From Pleurocapsa sp. CCALA 161 (GTDB lineage Bacteria; Cyanobacteriota; Cyanobacteriia; Cyanobacteriales; Xenococcaceae), in NCBI RefSeq assembly GCF_003003995.1, contig NZ_PVWF01000009.1, positions 1-64,000 of the forward strand: 64,000 nt of DNA, in the 5' to 3' direction. Every line of letters begins with the position of its first letter. Within the stretch, counting starts at the first letter, position 1. Under the pieces are notes generated by a model. That model was not told the origin of the DNA and made no database searches. It was given only the letters and a program-made list of their open reading frames with translations. The position numbers and the translations under genes were made by a program. Shown here piece after piece: positions 53,362 to 62,264 of this stretch.

Positions 53362-55473
53362 ATGGTGAGGAAACCAACGGTATTACCTGGAGCAAGTTTT
53401 CCTTTAGGCGCAACTGTTTATCCTGATGGGGTCAACTTCAGCGTCTTTTCGCAAAATGCATCAGCAATCGAGCTATTGCTGTTTAATACGGCTCAAGCTG
53501 CCAAACCAGCATACGTCATCAAACTCGATCCAATTCGCCACAAAACTTACTACTACTGGCATGTTTTTGTTCCCGATCTTCAGGCCGGGCAAATTTATGC
53601 CTATCGAGTTTACGGAGAATATGCCCCCGAAAGAGGAAATCGCTTTGACAAAACCAAGGTATTGCTAGATCCATACGCCAAAGCAATTGTGGGGGAAGAA
53701 TTCTACGATCGCCATGCGGCTGAAAGTCCAGGTAATAATTGCGCCCAGGCACTCAAGGGGGTGGTAGTAGACACGAGTACTTACGATTGGGAACGCGATC
53801 GCCATCCTCGGATTCCCTATGCTGCTAGCGTGATCTATGAAATGCACGTTGGCGGTTTTACTCGCAATCCTAATTCTGGTGTTGCGCCCAAAAAAAGAGG
53901 CACTTACGCAGGGTTAATTGAAAAAATTCCCTATCTCCAAGAATTGGGCATTACTGCCGTAGAATTATTACCCGTACATCAGTTCGATCCCCAAGATGTC
54001 CGCCCTGGATTAAAAAATTACTGGGGCTATAGTACCATTGGATTCTTTGCCCCCCATCGTGGCTATAGCTCTCAGCGCGATCCTTTAGGGGTAGTGGATG
54101 AGTTTCGCGACATGGTTAAAGCTCTCCACAAAGCAGGAATTGAAGTGATTTTAGACGTGGTATTCAATCACACTGCAGAAGGTAATGAAAATGGGCCAAC
54201 CCTCTGCTTTAAAGGTTTAGACAATCAAATCTACTATATTCTGGAAGAAAATCAGGCACAATATAAAAACTATAGTGGCTGCGGTAATACCTTTAAGGGT
54301 AATCATCCTGTGGTTGCTCGGCTAATTGTCGATTCCCTGCGTTACTGGGTTTCCCAAATGCATGTGGATGGTTTTCGCTTTGATTTAGCTTCTGTCTTGT
54401 CGAGAGACGTATACGGTGAACCGATTGAGGATGCGGGAGCCTTAAAAATTCTCTCAATTATTGAGTCCGATCCTGTCTTAGCTGGAACTAAACTGATTGC
54501 CGAAGCTTGGGATGCTGCTGGACTATATGACGTAGGTAAGTTTGTCGATCAGGCAGATTGGTTTTCTGAGTGGAATGGCCCTTTTCGGGATGATGTCCGT
54601 AGTTTTGTCAAAAGCGATCCCGGTGCAGTTAATCATATGGCTGCCAGAATTTTAGCCAGCCCCGATATTTACTTCCGCCAAGATACAGACATTAACCGCT
54701 GTGTGAATTTTGTCACCTGTCACGATGGATTTACCCTCAACGATCTGGTTTCCTATAACGAAAAACACAACGAGGCAAATAGAGAAGGTAATCGTGATGG
54801 GAGCAATCATAACTTTAGCTGGAACTGTGGTTCTGAAGGCATTACCGATGATCCTGAGATTGAACAGTTACGTTGGCAGCAAATTAAAAACTTCTTAACG
54901 GTGCTGTTTATGTCTCAAGGAACACCAATGTTACTCATGGGAGATGAAATTCGCCATACTCAGCTAGGGAACAACAATGCCTATTGTCAAGATAATGAAT
55001 TAAGTTGGTTTAACTGGGATTTAGTAGAAGAACACCAGAATTTATTGCGCTTTGTCAAAACATTGATTCGTTTTAACCTAGGAACGAAAATTTTTCGCGA
55101 GGAAAAATTCTTACAGGTAGATAAAATTAGCCAGCAACCTCACATTATTTGGCATGGACAGCGCTTAAGAAAACCCGATTGGAGTGACGATGCCCACTGT
55201 CTAGCTTTTTCTCTCTGCCATCCTCCTAGTGATGAACGAGTACATGTAATCTTTAATGCTTACTGGAAACCATTAGAGTTCGAATTGCCACCCCTTAAAT
55301 TAGGTAACTCTTGGCATCGGATTGTTGACACTAGCTTACCTGCCCCAGATGATATTGCAGATCCTGCAACAGCTAAAAAAATATATGATAGTTGCTATCT
55401 AGTGGCAGCGCGATCTTCTGTGGTGCTGTTGGATCAGGGCAGTATTATACCTATTCCCAACTTTAGTCTGTAA
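53362..55473 (+). CDS. glgX: glycogen debranching enzyme / isoamylase (GH13)
   Basis: A 703-residue GlgX-type enzyme. The N-terminal carbohydrate-binding-like domain (about 8-110) includes PLGATVYPDGVNFSVFS; the GH13 barrel carries VIYEMHVGGFTRN, DVVFNHTAEG, DGFRFDLASVLSRD (catalytic Asp), LIAEAWDAAGLY (catalytic Glu) and FVTCHDGFTLNDLVSY (third Asp). It removes alpha-1,6 branches from glycogen. The length is normal for this family. It is a single gene; the following 445-base gap is structured. Confidence 0.95.
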   Translation: MVRKPTVLPGASFPLGATVYPDGVNFSVFSQNASAIELLLFNTAQAAKPAYVIKLDPIRHKTYYYWHVFVPDLQAGQIYAYRVYGEYAPERGNRFDKTKVLLDPYAKAIVGEEFYDRHAAESPGNNCAQALKGVVVDTSTYDWERDRHPRIPYAASVIYEMHVGGFTRNPNSGVAPKKRGTYAGLIEKIPYLQELGITAVELLPVHQFDPQDVRPGLKNYWGYSTIGFFAPHRGYSSQRDPLGVVDEFRDMVKALHKAGIEVILDVVFNHTAEGNENGPTLCFKGLDNQIYYILEENQAQYKNYSGCGNTFKGNHPVVARLIVDSLRYWVSQMHVDGFRFDLASVLSRDVYGEPIEDAGALKILSIIESDPVLAGTKLIAEAWDAAGLYDVGKFVDQADWFSEWNGPFRDDVRSFVKSDPGAVNHMAARILASPDIYFRQDTDINRCVNFVTCHDGFTLNDLVSYNEKHNEANREGNRDGSNHNFSWNCGSEGITDDPEIEQLRWQQIKNFLTVLFMSQGTPMLLMGDEIRHTQLGNNNAYCQDNELSWFNWDLVEEHQNLLRFVKTLIRFNLGTKIFREEKFLQVDKISQQPHIIWHGQRLRKPDWSDDAHCLAFSLCHPPSDERVHVIFNAYWKPLEFELPPLKLGNSWHRIVDTSLPAPDDIADPATAKKIYDSCYLVAARSSVVLLDQGSIIPIPNFSL

Positions 55474-55918
55474 CCTGAGGGTTGAAACAACTTATAGCTA
55501 CTTTCTGTTTATAGATTGTAGAAATTTGGGCGTTGCAGAATCTAGGTATGATTCTACAATTTCTGCAACCAAACAAATCAACTAAAAAGCTAATAACCTG
55601 AGTTTGGGATTAGCTCAAATCCTTATTTTGAAGGTATTTAAAAAATACTATTTTCCGTTCTTCTTTCATAGTAGAGTTGCATCCAAACTATCTCAAAAGC
55701 TATTAGCTATTAGCTATTAGCTTACAGCTATCTCTACCAATTAATCTGCTTAACCCGAACTCAGGTTAATAGCTAATAGCTGACAGCTACGAACAGATTA
55801 CTTTTCAGCTTCATACTTCAAATCAGCAACGCCGAAATTTGTAATTGTTTGACTGTTGTGCCGTTGATAAACTGATACTTGAATTATTGATTTTTGATGA
55901 CTGAAATTGCTGAACTGA
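55474..55918. other. 445-base structured gap after glgX
   Basis: Between convergent glgX and the transporter gene lie three kinds of structure. Four related 9-mers A-B-A'-B' are at 55515-55523, 55532-55540, 55552-55560 and 55561-55569, with A pairing A' and B pairing B'. A 15-bp inverted repeat (one G-T pair) is at 55594-55608 and 55754-55768. Heptamer units AGCTATT (x3) with variants AGCTTAC and AGCTATC run 55698-55732, and 55698-55712 is the exact complement of 55767-55781. No gene or RNA family is recognised; it may hold a terminator or unknown RNA. Confidence 0.7.
55698..55732. repeat. tandem heptamer repeat, AGCTATT type x5
   Basis: Three perfect AGCTATT units are followed by AGCTTAC and AGCTATC. 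The first 15 bases are the inverted complement of 55767-55781, so the array can fold onto the second arm. It is one of six heptamer arrays in the window. Confidence 0.85.
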
Positions 55919-57463
55919 TTAGCTTGCTATTTGTTCTGGAGTTGAAGCAACCTTTGTCAACTCTTTTTTACTGGCACGAAGCGCGGGGTTGAGGCGTTTT
56001 TCTAGCCTGCTAAAGACTCTAGATGCAATAAAAGTCAGAAACAAATAGATCAACGCCACTGCTGCATAGATTTCAAATGCCCGATAGGTAGTTGCTACCA
56101 TAAGCTGTCCTTGACGAAATAGTTCCTCAAAACCAATAATTGCCACCAAGCTAGTGTCTTTAATCATGGTGATAAACTCATTCCCCAAGGGTGGTAACAT
56201 GCGACGAAAAGCCTGAGGAAAAATAACGTGACGCATAGTTTGCACCCATCCCATGCCCATCGATTGAGAAGCTTCCCACTGTCCTTGATCGATTGATTGG
56301 ATGCCACCGCGAATAATCTCCGCCAAGTAGGCAGCAGAATTAAGACTAAGAGCCGTAATCGCAGCAGTAAATTGATTAAAGCTAAAGTCCAAGCCGATTC
56401 CCTTTAACAAAGATGGTAGCCCAAAGTAAATCATAAAGATTTGAACTAGTAAAGGCGTACCGCGAAAGAAATCAATATAGATACGGCACAGCCAGCCTAA
56501 AGGTTTAAAATCAGAAATTGAGGCAGTAGCCAATAAAGTTCCGCCAATAGAGCCAAAAAAGACTGAAAACGCCGTTAATAAAATGGTGATCGTTGCCCCA
56601 TACAAGAGGGTGGGAAAGATTGAAAGAATATTAAAGGCAGCAGCTTCCCCTTCTAAAGCTGGAGCAACCAACGGTAGTTTGGGTGGCTCTCCTGCAAACC
56701 ATTTTTGATATATTGCGCGATATTTGTCAGTTTTGAGTAGTTCATCTAAGGCATCATTCACCTTGGCGACGTTGGGAGAGCCTTTGGGTAAGGCTATTCC
56801 GTAATATTCTTCGGTTAATAGCTCACTTACCACCTCAATGTTATTCAGGTTGCCAATCTTAATGGCATATAGGGTAACAGGGGCATCGTTAACTACAGCA
56901 TCAACCTTGCCATTGCTCAACTCTTGTAAAGCCAGTGCCGAGTTATCAAAGGTAGATAGTTGCACCCCTGGTATTTTTGCTGCCTCCTGTGCGCCTGTTG
57001 TGCCGATCGCCACGGCAACTTTTTTATTTTCTAAATCATCAAAACTTTTGATCTCTCCTTTATTTTCTTTTCGAATCGCGATCGCCAAACCAGACTGGAA
57101 ATAAGGACGGGCAAAATCCACCGTCTGACCACGTTCAGCGGTAATAGTCATTCCGCTAATGGCTGCATCAATAGTTTGAGACTGTAAGGCAGGAATCAAG
57201 CCATCAAAAGGCATACTTTGAAACTGAATTTCTAAACCCGCTTCTTCACCAATTGCCTTAAACAAATCAATATCAAACCCTGTAAAACCTTTGCCATCTG
57301 GTGCCTGCATTTCAAAAGGCGGAAACGCTGGTTCTGTTCCCACCTTTAAAACTGACTGAGCCTTAAGAGGATTAGTCAAATAATAATTAATACTAATTAT
57401 TAATAGTGCGCCAATGATGCCTAATCCTATTCTTTTAAGCCAAAATCGCAATTCTTTATGCAT
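55919..57463 (-). CDS. bgtB: amino-acid ABC transporter, fused substrate-binding and permease subunit
   Basis: A 514-residue fusion. An N-terminal membrane anchor (IGLGIIGALLIISINYYLT) precedes a periplasmic binding domain (about 38-265: VGTEPAFPPFEMQAPDGKGFTGFDIDLF, GTTGAQEA), then a permease domain (about 285-495) with the EAA-type QWEASQSMGMGWVQTMRHVIFPQ loop. It resembles the cyanobacterial BgtB/GlnPH type that imports basic amino acids or glutamine, from memory. The ATPase partner is probably the divergent gene at 57835-58587. It lies on the minus strand, sharing the 371-base gap upstream. Confidence 0.88.
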   Translation of the reverse strand: MHKELRFWLKRIGLGIIGALLIISINYYLTNPLKAQSVLKVGTEPAFPPFEMQAPDGKGFTGFDIDLFKAIGEEAGLEIQFQSMPFDGLIPALQSQTIDAAISGMTITAERGQTVDFARPYFQSGLAIAIRKENKGEIKSFDDLENKKVAVAIGTTGAQEAAKIPGVQLSTFDNSALALQELSNGKVDAVVNDAPVTLYAIKIGNLNNIEVVSELLTEEYYGIALPKGSPNVAKVNDALDELLKTDKYRAIYQKWFAGEPPKLPLVAPALEGEAAAFNILSIFPTLLYGATITILLTAFSVFFGSIGGTLLATASISDFKPLGWLCRIYIDFFRGTPLLVQIFMIYFGLPSLLKGIGLDFSFNQFTAAITALSLNSAAYLAEIIRGGIQSIDQGQWEASQSMGMGWVQTMRHVIFPQAFRRMLPPLGNEFITMIKDTSLVAIIGFEELFRQGQLMVATTYRAFEIYAAVALIYLFLTFIASRVFSRLEKRLNPALRASKKELTKVASTPEQIAS

Positions 57464-57834
57464 AATAATCTATAAACAGCCTTATCTATATCTTTAGCTG
57501 GAGTAACTATTACTATTTCATCATTTAAGAACCAATATTGTTAACTAATCTGATTTTATTGATGATTTTTAACAATTACCGCTGGGCAATAAATTAGTCT
57601 GAAAATAGATTATTATTGCCATAAAAAGCTTGAGTAGCAGCACTTATCTGCCGATCACTCTACCAACAAGGGCTGGAGCTTTACCTGCCCCGAAAAGTTT
57701 AATTTAGATATCTAAATTTTTGGTTGAGTAAATTATGATTGCAAAATTAGATAATTAATGTAATTAATCTAACAGTTATGCAATAAAATTAGACTTATTC
57801 TATTCACGATATGAATTCATAAAATACCAAGATT
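57464..57834. promoter_or_regulatory. 371-base divergent control region of the amino-acid transporter
   Basis: This gap separates the divergent fused binding-permease gene and the ATPase gene. It contains an 18-bp perfect palindrome at 57701-57718 and a GC-richer block at about 57640-57695 that is unlike the rest of the gap. No NtcA-type GTA-N8-TAC site was found by eye. Both promoters must lie here. Confidence 0.55.
57701..57718. promoter_or_regulatory. 18-bp perfect palindrome
   Basis: AATTTAGAT followed directly by ATCTAAATT: a perfect loop-less dyad in the divergent gap, 117 bases before the ATPase start and about 238 bases before the permease start. The symmetry suggests a dimeric regulator site, but A+T content makes chance possible. 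Confidence 0.45.
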
Positions 57835-58587
57835 ATGTCTAGTTTTGCTCCAGTTATTTCCTTTGATAACTTAAGAAAAAGCTATGGTTCTTTAGAAGTA
57901 TTAAGAGGCATTACTGCCTCACTTTACAAAAAAGATGTTGTCTCGATCATTGGGACTTCTGGCTGTGGCAAAAGTACTTTGTTACGCTGTTGTAATCGCT
58001 TGGAAACCATTAATAGTGGCAAGCTAAAGGTAATAGATATTGACCTGTCTGAACCAAAAATTAGTTCCCAAAAGTTGAAGCAGTTACGAACCAAAGTAGG
58101 AATGGTTTTTCAGCAGTTTAATTTGTTTCCTCACCTCAGCGTGTTGCACAATTTGATGTTAGCTCCTGCCCAAGTGTTAAAAGAATCAAAACTAGAATGT
58201 CGCGATCGCGCCTTGCACTATTTAGATAAAGTGGGTTTGAGTAGTAAAGCTGATGCCTATCCCGAACAGCTCTCTGGGGGACAAAAGCAGCGAGTGGCGA
58301 TCGCTAGAAGTCTCTGTATGAAGCCTGAAATAATGCTCTTTGATGAACCCACTAGCGCCCTCGATCCTGAATTAGTTGGGGAAGTCTTAACGGTAATGAA
58401 ACAGCTAGCGGAAGAAGGAATGACCATGGTGGTAGTTACCCATGAGATGCAGTTTGCCCGTGAAGTTGCTAACCGAGTAATTTTTCTTAACCAAGGAGTA
58501 GTAGAAGAAGAAGGTGACGCCAGAGAAGTCTTGACTAATCCTCAATGCGATCGTTTAAAAGGCTTTTTGAGTCGGATGAATAATTAA
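57835..58587 (+). CDS. bgtA: amino-acid ABC transporter ATP-binding protein
   Basis: A 250-residue ABC ATPase of the polar amino-acid uptake (PAAT, GlnQ/HisP) type. Walker A is [14 protein letters not shown], the signature is [12 protein letters not shown], Walker B is [12 protein letters not shown], and [17 protein letters not shown] is the family H-loop segment. It should drive the divergent fused binding-permease subunit at 55919-57463, which matches the same transporter class; in Anabaena the two genes are, as I recall, unlinked. The ATG follows an A+T-rich gap. Confidence 0.9.
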   Translation: MSSFAPVISFDNLRKSYGSLEVLRGITASLYKKDVVSIIGTSGCGKSTLLRCCNRLETINSGKLKVIDIDLSEPKISSQKLKQLRTKVGMVFQQFNLFPHLSVLHNLMLAPAQVLKESKLECRDRALHYLDKVGLSSKADAYPEQLSGGQKQRVAIARSLCMKPEIMLFDEPTSALDPELVGEVLTVMKQLAEEGMTMVVVTHEMQFAREVANRVIFLNQGVVEEEGDAREVLTNPQCDRLKGFLSRMNN

Positions 58588-58620
58588 AGCTGAATTAAAT
58601 GTAATTATTGTTGAATCTGA

Positions 58621-60096
58621 TTAAATTTTCGGAGTTTTAGGCCGAGTAAACAAAAATTTACAACCTCTGGGCGTATTTTCTACTAGCCAAAGTTTACCCC
58701 CTTCTTGTTCGACGATTTTTTTAACTATCGCCAAGCCAATGCCTGTATTAAGAGTTGAACTATCGCTATCTCCTGTTTGAAAAATTTCAAAAATCCGCTC
58801 TTTTGCAGATTCCATAACTCCTGGTCCATCATCAGCGATCGCAAACTGATAATGTGTCTGGCAATCTTGCGCTGTAATTTCTATTTGTCCTGTATCTCGG
58901 TCGTGATGTTTGATGGCGTTGCTAATTAGATTAGATAAGACCTGAGTTAGAAATAGCCTTTTAGTCGTAATAGTTGGTGGTAAACTGGCATAAGTTATCT
59001 TAAAGTCAGCAGGAGGGGTCAAAGAATCAATCACCTCGGCTATTAATTCTGCTAGATCTATTGTTTCTGTAGCTAACGTTTGTCTCCCTACTCTGGAAAA
59101 CTGCAATAGGCTATTAATCATCGTATCCATTCTTTGGACTCGCCGATCCAACAGATCTAAATGTTGTTTGCTTTCTGGCGAAACTTGCTCGCCTAGATCT
59201 TCGGCAAGCCATTGAGCTAAATTGGCAATCCCCCTTAGTGGTGCTTTGAGATCGTGACTTACGATGTAAGTGAAGCGATTTAACTCATGATTGCGCTGCT
59301 TTAAGGTTTCTTCGGCGGTTTTTCTCGCCGTAATGTCCCGATAAATAGATAAGATTTCCTGTACCTGATTGTTTTCATCGAGCATTGGCGTTACAATCAC
59401 CTCCCACCATTTAGGTGTTCCTTTTGCTGTGGCACAATAGCCATCAAATCTGGCAATTTCTCCCCCATTGGCGATCGCTAACGCCTGAATTGCTTTTTCG
59501 CGATCGCAATCGTGCCAAAAAGTTAACCAAGGTGCGTACTGTACCCGAGCAAAATCATCAATTTCCATGATATTCTGTCCGCCGTCGTTCATATACAGTA
59601 TACGACCCTGAAGATCTAAGACTTTGATACAGTCTGGACTACTTTCAACAATGCGACGCACGAATTCAATATTGCTCTGTAGTTTAAGCTCTTTTTGTTT
59701 ATAATCGGCCAGTTTAGCTTCGGCGATCGCTTGGCCAGTCCTGCTGTATGCCGTACCAATCCATAGCTGAGGATCGCGATCCTCAGTTAATAATTCCAAT
59801 TCTAAATTAAATAAACTATATTTTCCTTGGCTATCTTGAAGATGATAATTATTCTGCCATTTTTTGAGCGGAGAATTTTGCTGCCAGCGATCTTTGGTTA
59901 TTTCTTTTTGCTCTAAAGAAAACAGATCCCATAAAAAGCATGGTTGAGAATTAGATAGCGATCGCCCTGTATAGTTTTCCCACGCAATATTTGCCAGGTA
60001 AATCCGACCTGCGCCATCCATCAACCAGGCTGGAGCACGAATGCGCTCCAGTAATTTTTGATAGCTTGAAGCGAGGTCTGTAGCTATAAATGACAT
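58621..60096 (-). CDS. PAS-domain sensor histidine kinase
   Basis: A 491-residue soluble kinase. A first PAS-like segment (about 15-115: ERIRAPAWLMDGAGRIYLAN) and a second PAS-PAC pair (about 145-265: ESSPDCIKVLDLQGRILYMNDGG, SIYRDITARKTAEE) lead to the H-box FTYIVSHDLKAPLRG near residue 282 and a HATPase_c domain with NLISNAIKHH, AIADDGPGV and NTGIGLAIVKKI. It has no membrane span and no receiver domain. No regulator gene is adjacent. It is a single gene on the minus strand. Confidence 0.92.
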   Translation of the reverse strand: MSFIATDLASSYQKLLERIRAPAWLMDGAGRIYLANIAWENYTGRSLSNSQPCFLWDLFSLEQKEITKDRWQQNSPLKKWQNNYHLQDSQGKYSLFNLELELLTEDRDPQLWIGTAYSRTGQAIAEAKLADYKQKELKLQSNIEFVRRIVESSPDCIKVLDLQGRILYMNDGGQNIMEIDDFARVQYAPWLTFWHDCDREKAIQALAIANGGEIARFDGYCATAKGTPKWWEVIVTPMLDENNQVQEILSIYRDITARKTAEETLKQRNHELNRFTYIVSHDLKAPLRGIANLAQWLAEDLGEQVSPESKQHLDLLDRRVQRMDTMINSLLQFSRVGRQTLATETIDLAELIAEVIDSLTPPADFKITYASLPPTITTKRLFLTQVLSNLISNAIKHHDRDTGQIEITAQDCQTHYQFAIADDGPGVMESAKERIFEIFQTGDSDSSTLNTGIGLAIVKKIVEQEGGKLWLVENTPRGCKFLFTRPKTPKI

Positions 60097-60327
60097 TAAA
60101 TAACCTTAAAGCAAGAATTAAAGATAAAGCATATTTTAATTTTACAATAATACTATATTCATAATTCAAAAGCGTCAATAACAGCCTTTTAAGTTAATTT
60201 TTGCCTAATCTTTAAAATCTGTTGATAATTAAATTTAAATCAAAAATTCCAGCCTTCCTATGTTATCTGTAATCATTTGCAAGCTGGAATAATTGGTAGT
60301 TTAATGAAGTTGTAGCTCTTGAAACAC

Positions 60328-60657
60328 TTAATTTTTATTATCTAAATTTAGAGCATCTTCAATTGCTGGAGGCGCAATTTCCTCTAGGTTAAGTTTTTCA
60401 GCTATACTTTTGTCTTCTACATCTTCCTCAGCTTGTTTAGATCTTTCTGCCTGTATTGCATTACGATTTGCCTTGGCTGATTGATATTCAGCATCATTAA
60501 GAGGGCTTTCTTCGGCGATCCCCACGGCATCTCTTTTTAGTACCTCTGCCAAAACGCGATCGCTATGACCGATCCCCACAGCAGAACCAAAAAATACGAT
60601 TAGAGAAATCAAGCCAATAGTCACAATTCTACGAAGCTGATTTGATAAAAACAACAT
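60328..60657 (-). CDS. small exported protein of unknown function
   Basis: A 109-residue protein. A signal-peptide-like start (RIVTIGLISLIVFFGSAVGIG) ends near DRVLAEVL. The rest is acidic and helical (AKANRNAIQAERSKQAEEDVEDKSIAEKL) without a known domain. It is probably periplasmic. It starts at ATG and lies alone on the minus strand between two single genes. Confidence 0.65.
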   Translation of the reverse strand: MLFLSNQLRRIVTIGLISLIVFFGSAVGIGHSDRVLAEVLKRDAVGIAEESPLNDAEYQSAKANRNAIQAERSKQAEEDVEDKSIAEKLNLEEIAPPAIEDALNLDNKN

Positions 60658-60835
60658 GATTACACATGATTTACTAGCATTTCAACCTATTATTAACTCA
60701 GTATTTAGCTTTTTCTAACATCCTACTCAAGATACACTTGCTGACTACTCGTTTAAATAGCACGATCCAACTATTAATAGATTTTACCTTCAGCGTAGTT
60801 GCGGTAAATTGAAGCAGCTTTAATTTAAAAAAATA

Positions 60836-62080
60836 ATGGATAGTTATATTCTCAGCCTTTTAGTTATTGGAACACTGTTGCTGGGGGTAACTTTAGGTTC
60901 GGGTTGGATTGAACGTTTGCCTCTTTCCTTTTCCTTAATTTATCTAGTAGTTGGTGTTTTATTGGGTTCATATGGCTTTGGCTTGATCGAAATCAGACCA
61001 GATGCTGAGTTTTTGCAAAGACTCAGCGAATTTGTGGTCATTGTTTCGGTATTTGGCTGTGGACTAAAAATGAATCGTCCACTTAAGCTTTGGGCATGGC
61101 AATCTACGATTAGATTAATTGGGTTATTAATGCCGATTTCGATCTTCGCCTTAGCTGCGGTCGCCCATTATATTTTAGGTATGGGTTGGGGTGCTGCGAT
61201 CCTGTTAGGAGCGATCCTGGCTCCCACAGATCCTGTGTTGGCTTCTGAAGTGCAGATGGGCGATCTCGAAGATCGAGATGAGTTGCGCTTTTCCCTGACT
61301 TCTGAAGGAGGTTTAAATGATGCGCTAGCCTTTCCTTTTGTCTATTTTGGCATTTATGCTGTCAAAGATTCTAACTGGGATAATTGGTTGAAAAGCTGGA
61401 TCGGGATAGATTTACTCTGGGCGATCGCTTCGGGGATTGTGATGGGGATTGTGGTGGCCAAAGCCGTAATCTGGATCGACCATCATTTACAAAAACGTCG
61501 CTCAGTCACTGATTTGATGGAAGATTTTGTCGCCCTCAGCATTATCCTACTTACCTACTCGCTAACTGAATTAGTTAACGGCTATGGTTTTTTGGCTGTG
61601 TTTGTGGCTGGAATAGTAGTGCATCGTAGTCATTTGGTTCAGCGTGAAAAGCACATCGCCCAGATGGAGTTTACCGAGCAGATAGAAAAGCTATTAGAAA
61701 TTACGGCGATTGTAATCTTAGGTACTGTTTTGCTATTTGAGCCGATGTTCAAGTACGTAGGACAATCTTTACTGGTTGCCGCATTATTATTTTTAGTTAT
61801 TCGTCCCTTGGGAGTCTGGTTGAGTACGCTAGGAGGCGGTTTACCAAAAAATACTCGCAACCTCATGGGTTGGTTTGGGATCAAAGGTTTAGGCTCAATT
61901 TACTATTTAACTTATGCTTTAGGCGAAGGAGTTACTGGTGAAACTGCCGAGCAAATTGCTTGGATTACCTATACAGTTGTAGTGTTGTCGATCATTATTT
62001 ATGGTATCAGTGCGTATCCTCTGATGGCTTGGTATGAGAATGTTAAAAATAAGTCCCAAAAGAGTGAAAAAGTTATTTAA
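60836..62080 (+). CDS. cation:proton antiporter (Na+/H+ exchanger type)
   Basis: A 414-residue membrane antiporter of the CPA1/NhaP-like fold with about eleven spans. The ion-site segments are GAILAPTDPVLASEVQ and LTSEGGLNDALAFPFVYFG (the Asp of ND). The later WFGIKGLGSIYYLTYAL is typical of such antiporters. It has no cytoplasmic regulatory tail. It exchanges Na+ or K+ for H+ across the plasma membrane; which ion is not shown. It is a single gene. Confidence 0.9.
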   Translation: MDSYILSLLVIGTLLLGVTLGSGWIERLPLSFSLIYLVVGVLLGSYGFGLIEIRPDAEFLQRLSEFVVIVSVFGCGLKMNRPLKLWAWQSTIRLIGLLMPISIFALAAVAHYILGMGWGAAILLGAILAPTDPVLASEVQMGDLEDRDELRFSLTSEGGLNDALAFPFVYFGIYAVKDSNWDNWLKSWIGIDLLWAIASGIVMGIVVAKAVIWIDHHLQKRRSVTDLMEDFVALSIILLTYSLTELVNGYGFLAVFVAGIVVHRSHLVQREKHIAQMEFTEQIEKLLEITAIVILGTVLLFEPMFKYVGQSLLVAALLFLVIRPLGVWLSTLGGGLPKNTRNLMGWFGIKGLGSIYYLTYALGEGVTGETAEQIAWITYTVVVLSIIIYGISAYPLMAWYENVKNKSQKSEKVI

Positions 62081-62136
62081 AAGTTATTTAAAGAGTAGTA
62101 GGGGCAAATGGGCAATACTTCTCACTTAGGGAGATA

Positions 62137-62155
62137 GGGAGATAATTAATCACCA
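62137..62155. repeat. 19-base copy of a dispersed repeat
   Basis: GGGAGATAATTAATCACCA, the exact reverse complement of 32822-32840. Both copies lie in intergenic DNA; this one in the gap between the antiporter and HtrA genes. Confidence 0.55.
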
Positions 62156-62264
62156 GTCCCTTAATTCCCCAATTCCCAATTTTCCAGTTCTCTAATTAAA
62201 CTGTTATTAGTAATCGGGCGATCGCTATCTTGACTGAGGGATCAAACTTAATCCCTCATAAATC

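Noticed and set aside
57464-57834. Glutamine riboswitch or NtcA site in the transporter gap
   Set aside because: The GC-richer block at 57640-57695 did not match the glnA-type RNA consensus as I know it, and no GTA-N8-TAC site with a suitable -10 was seen.
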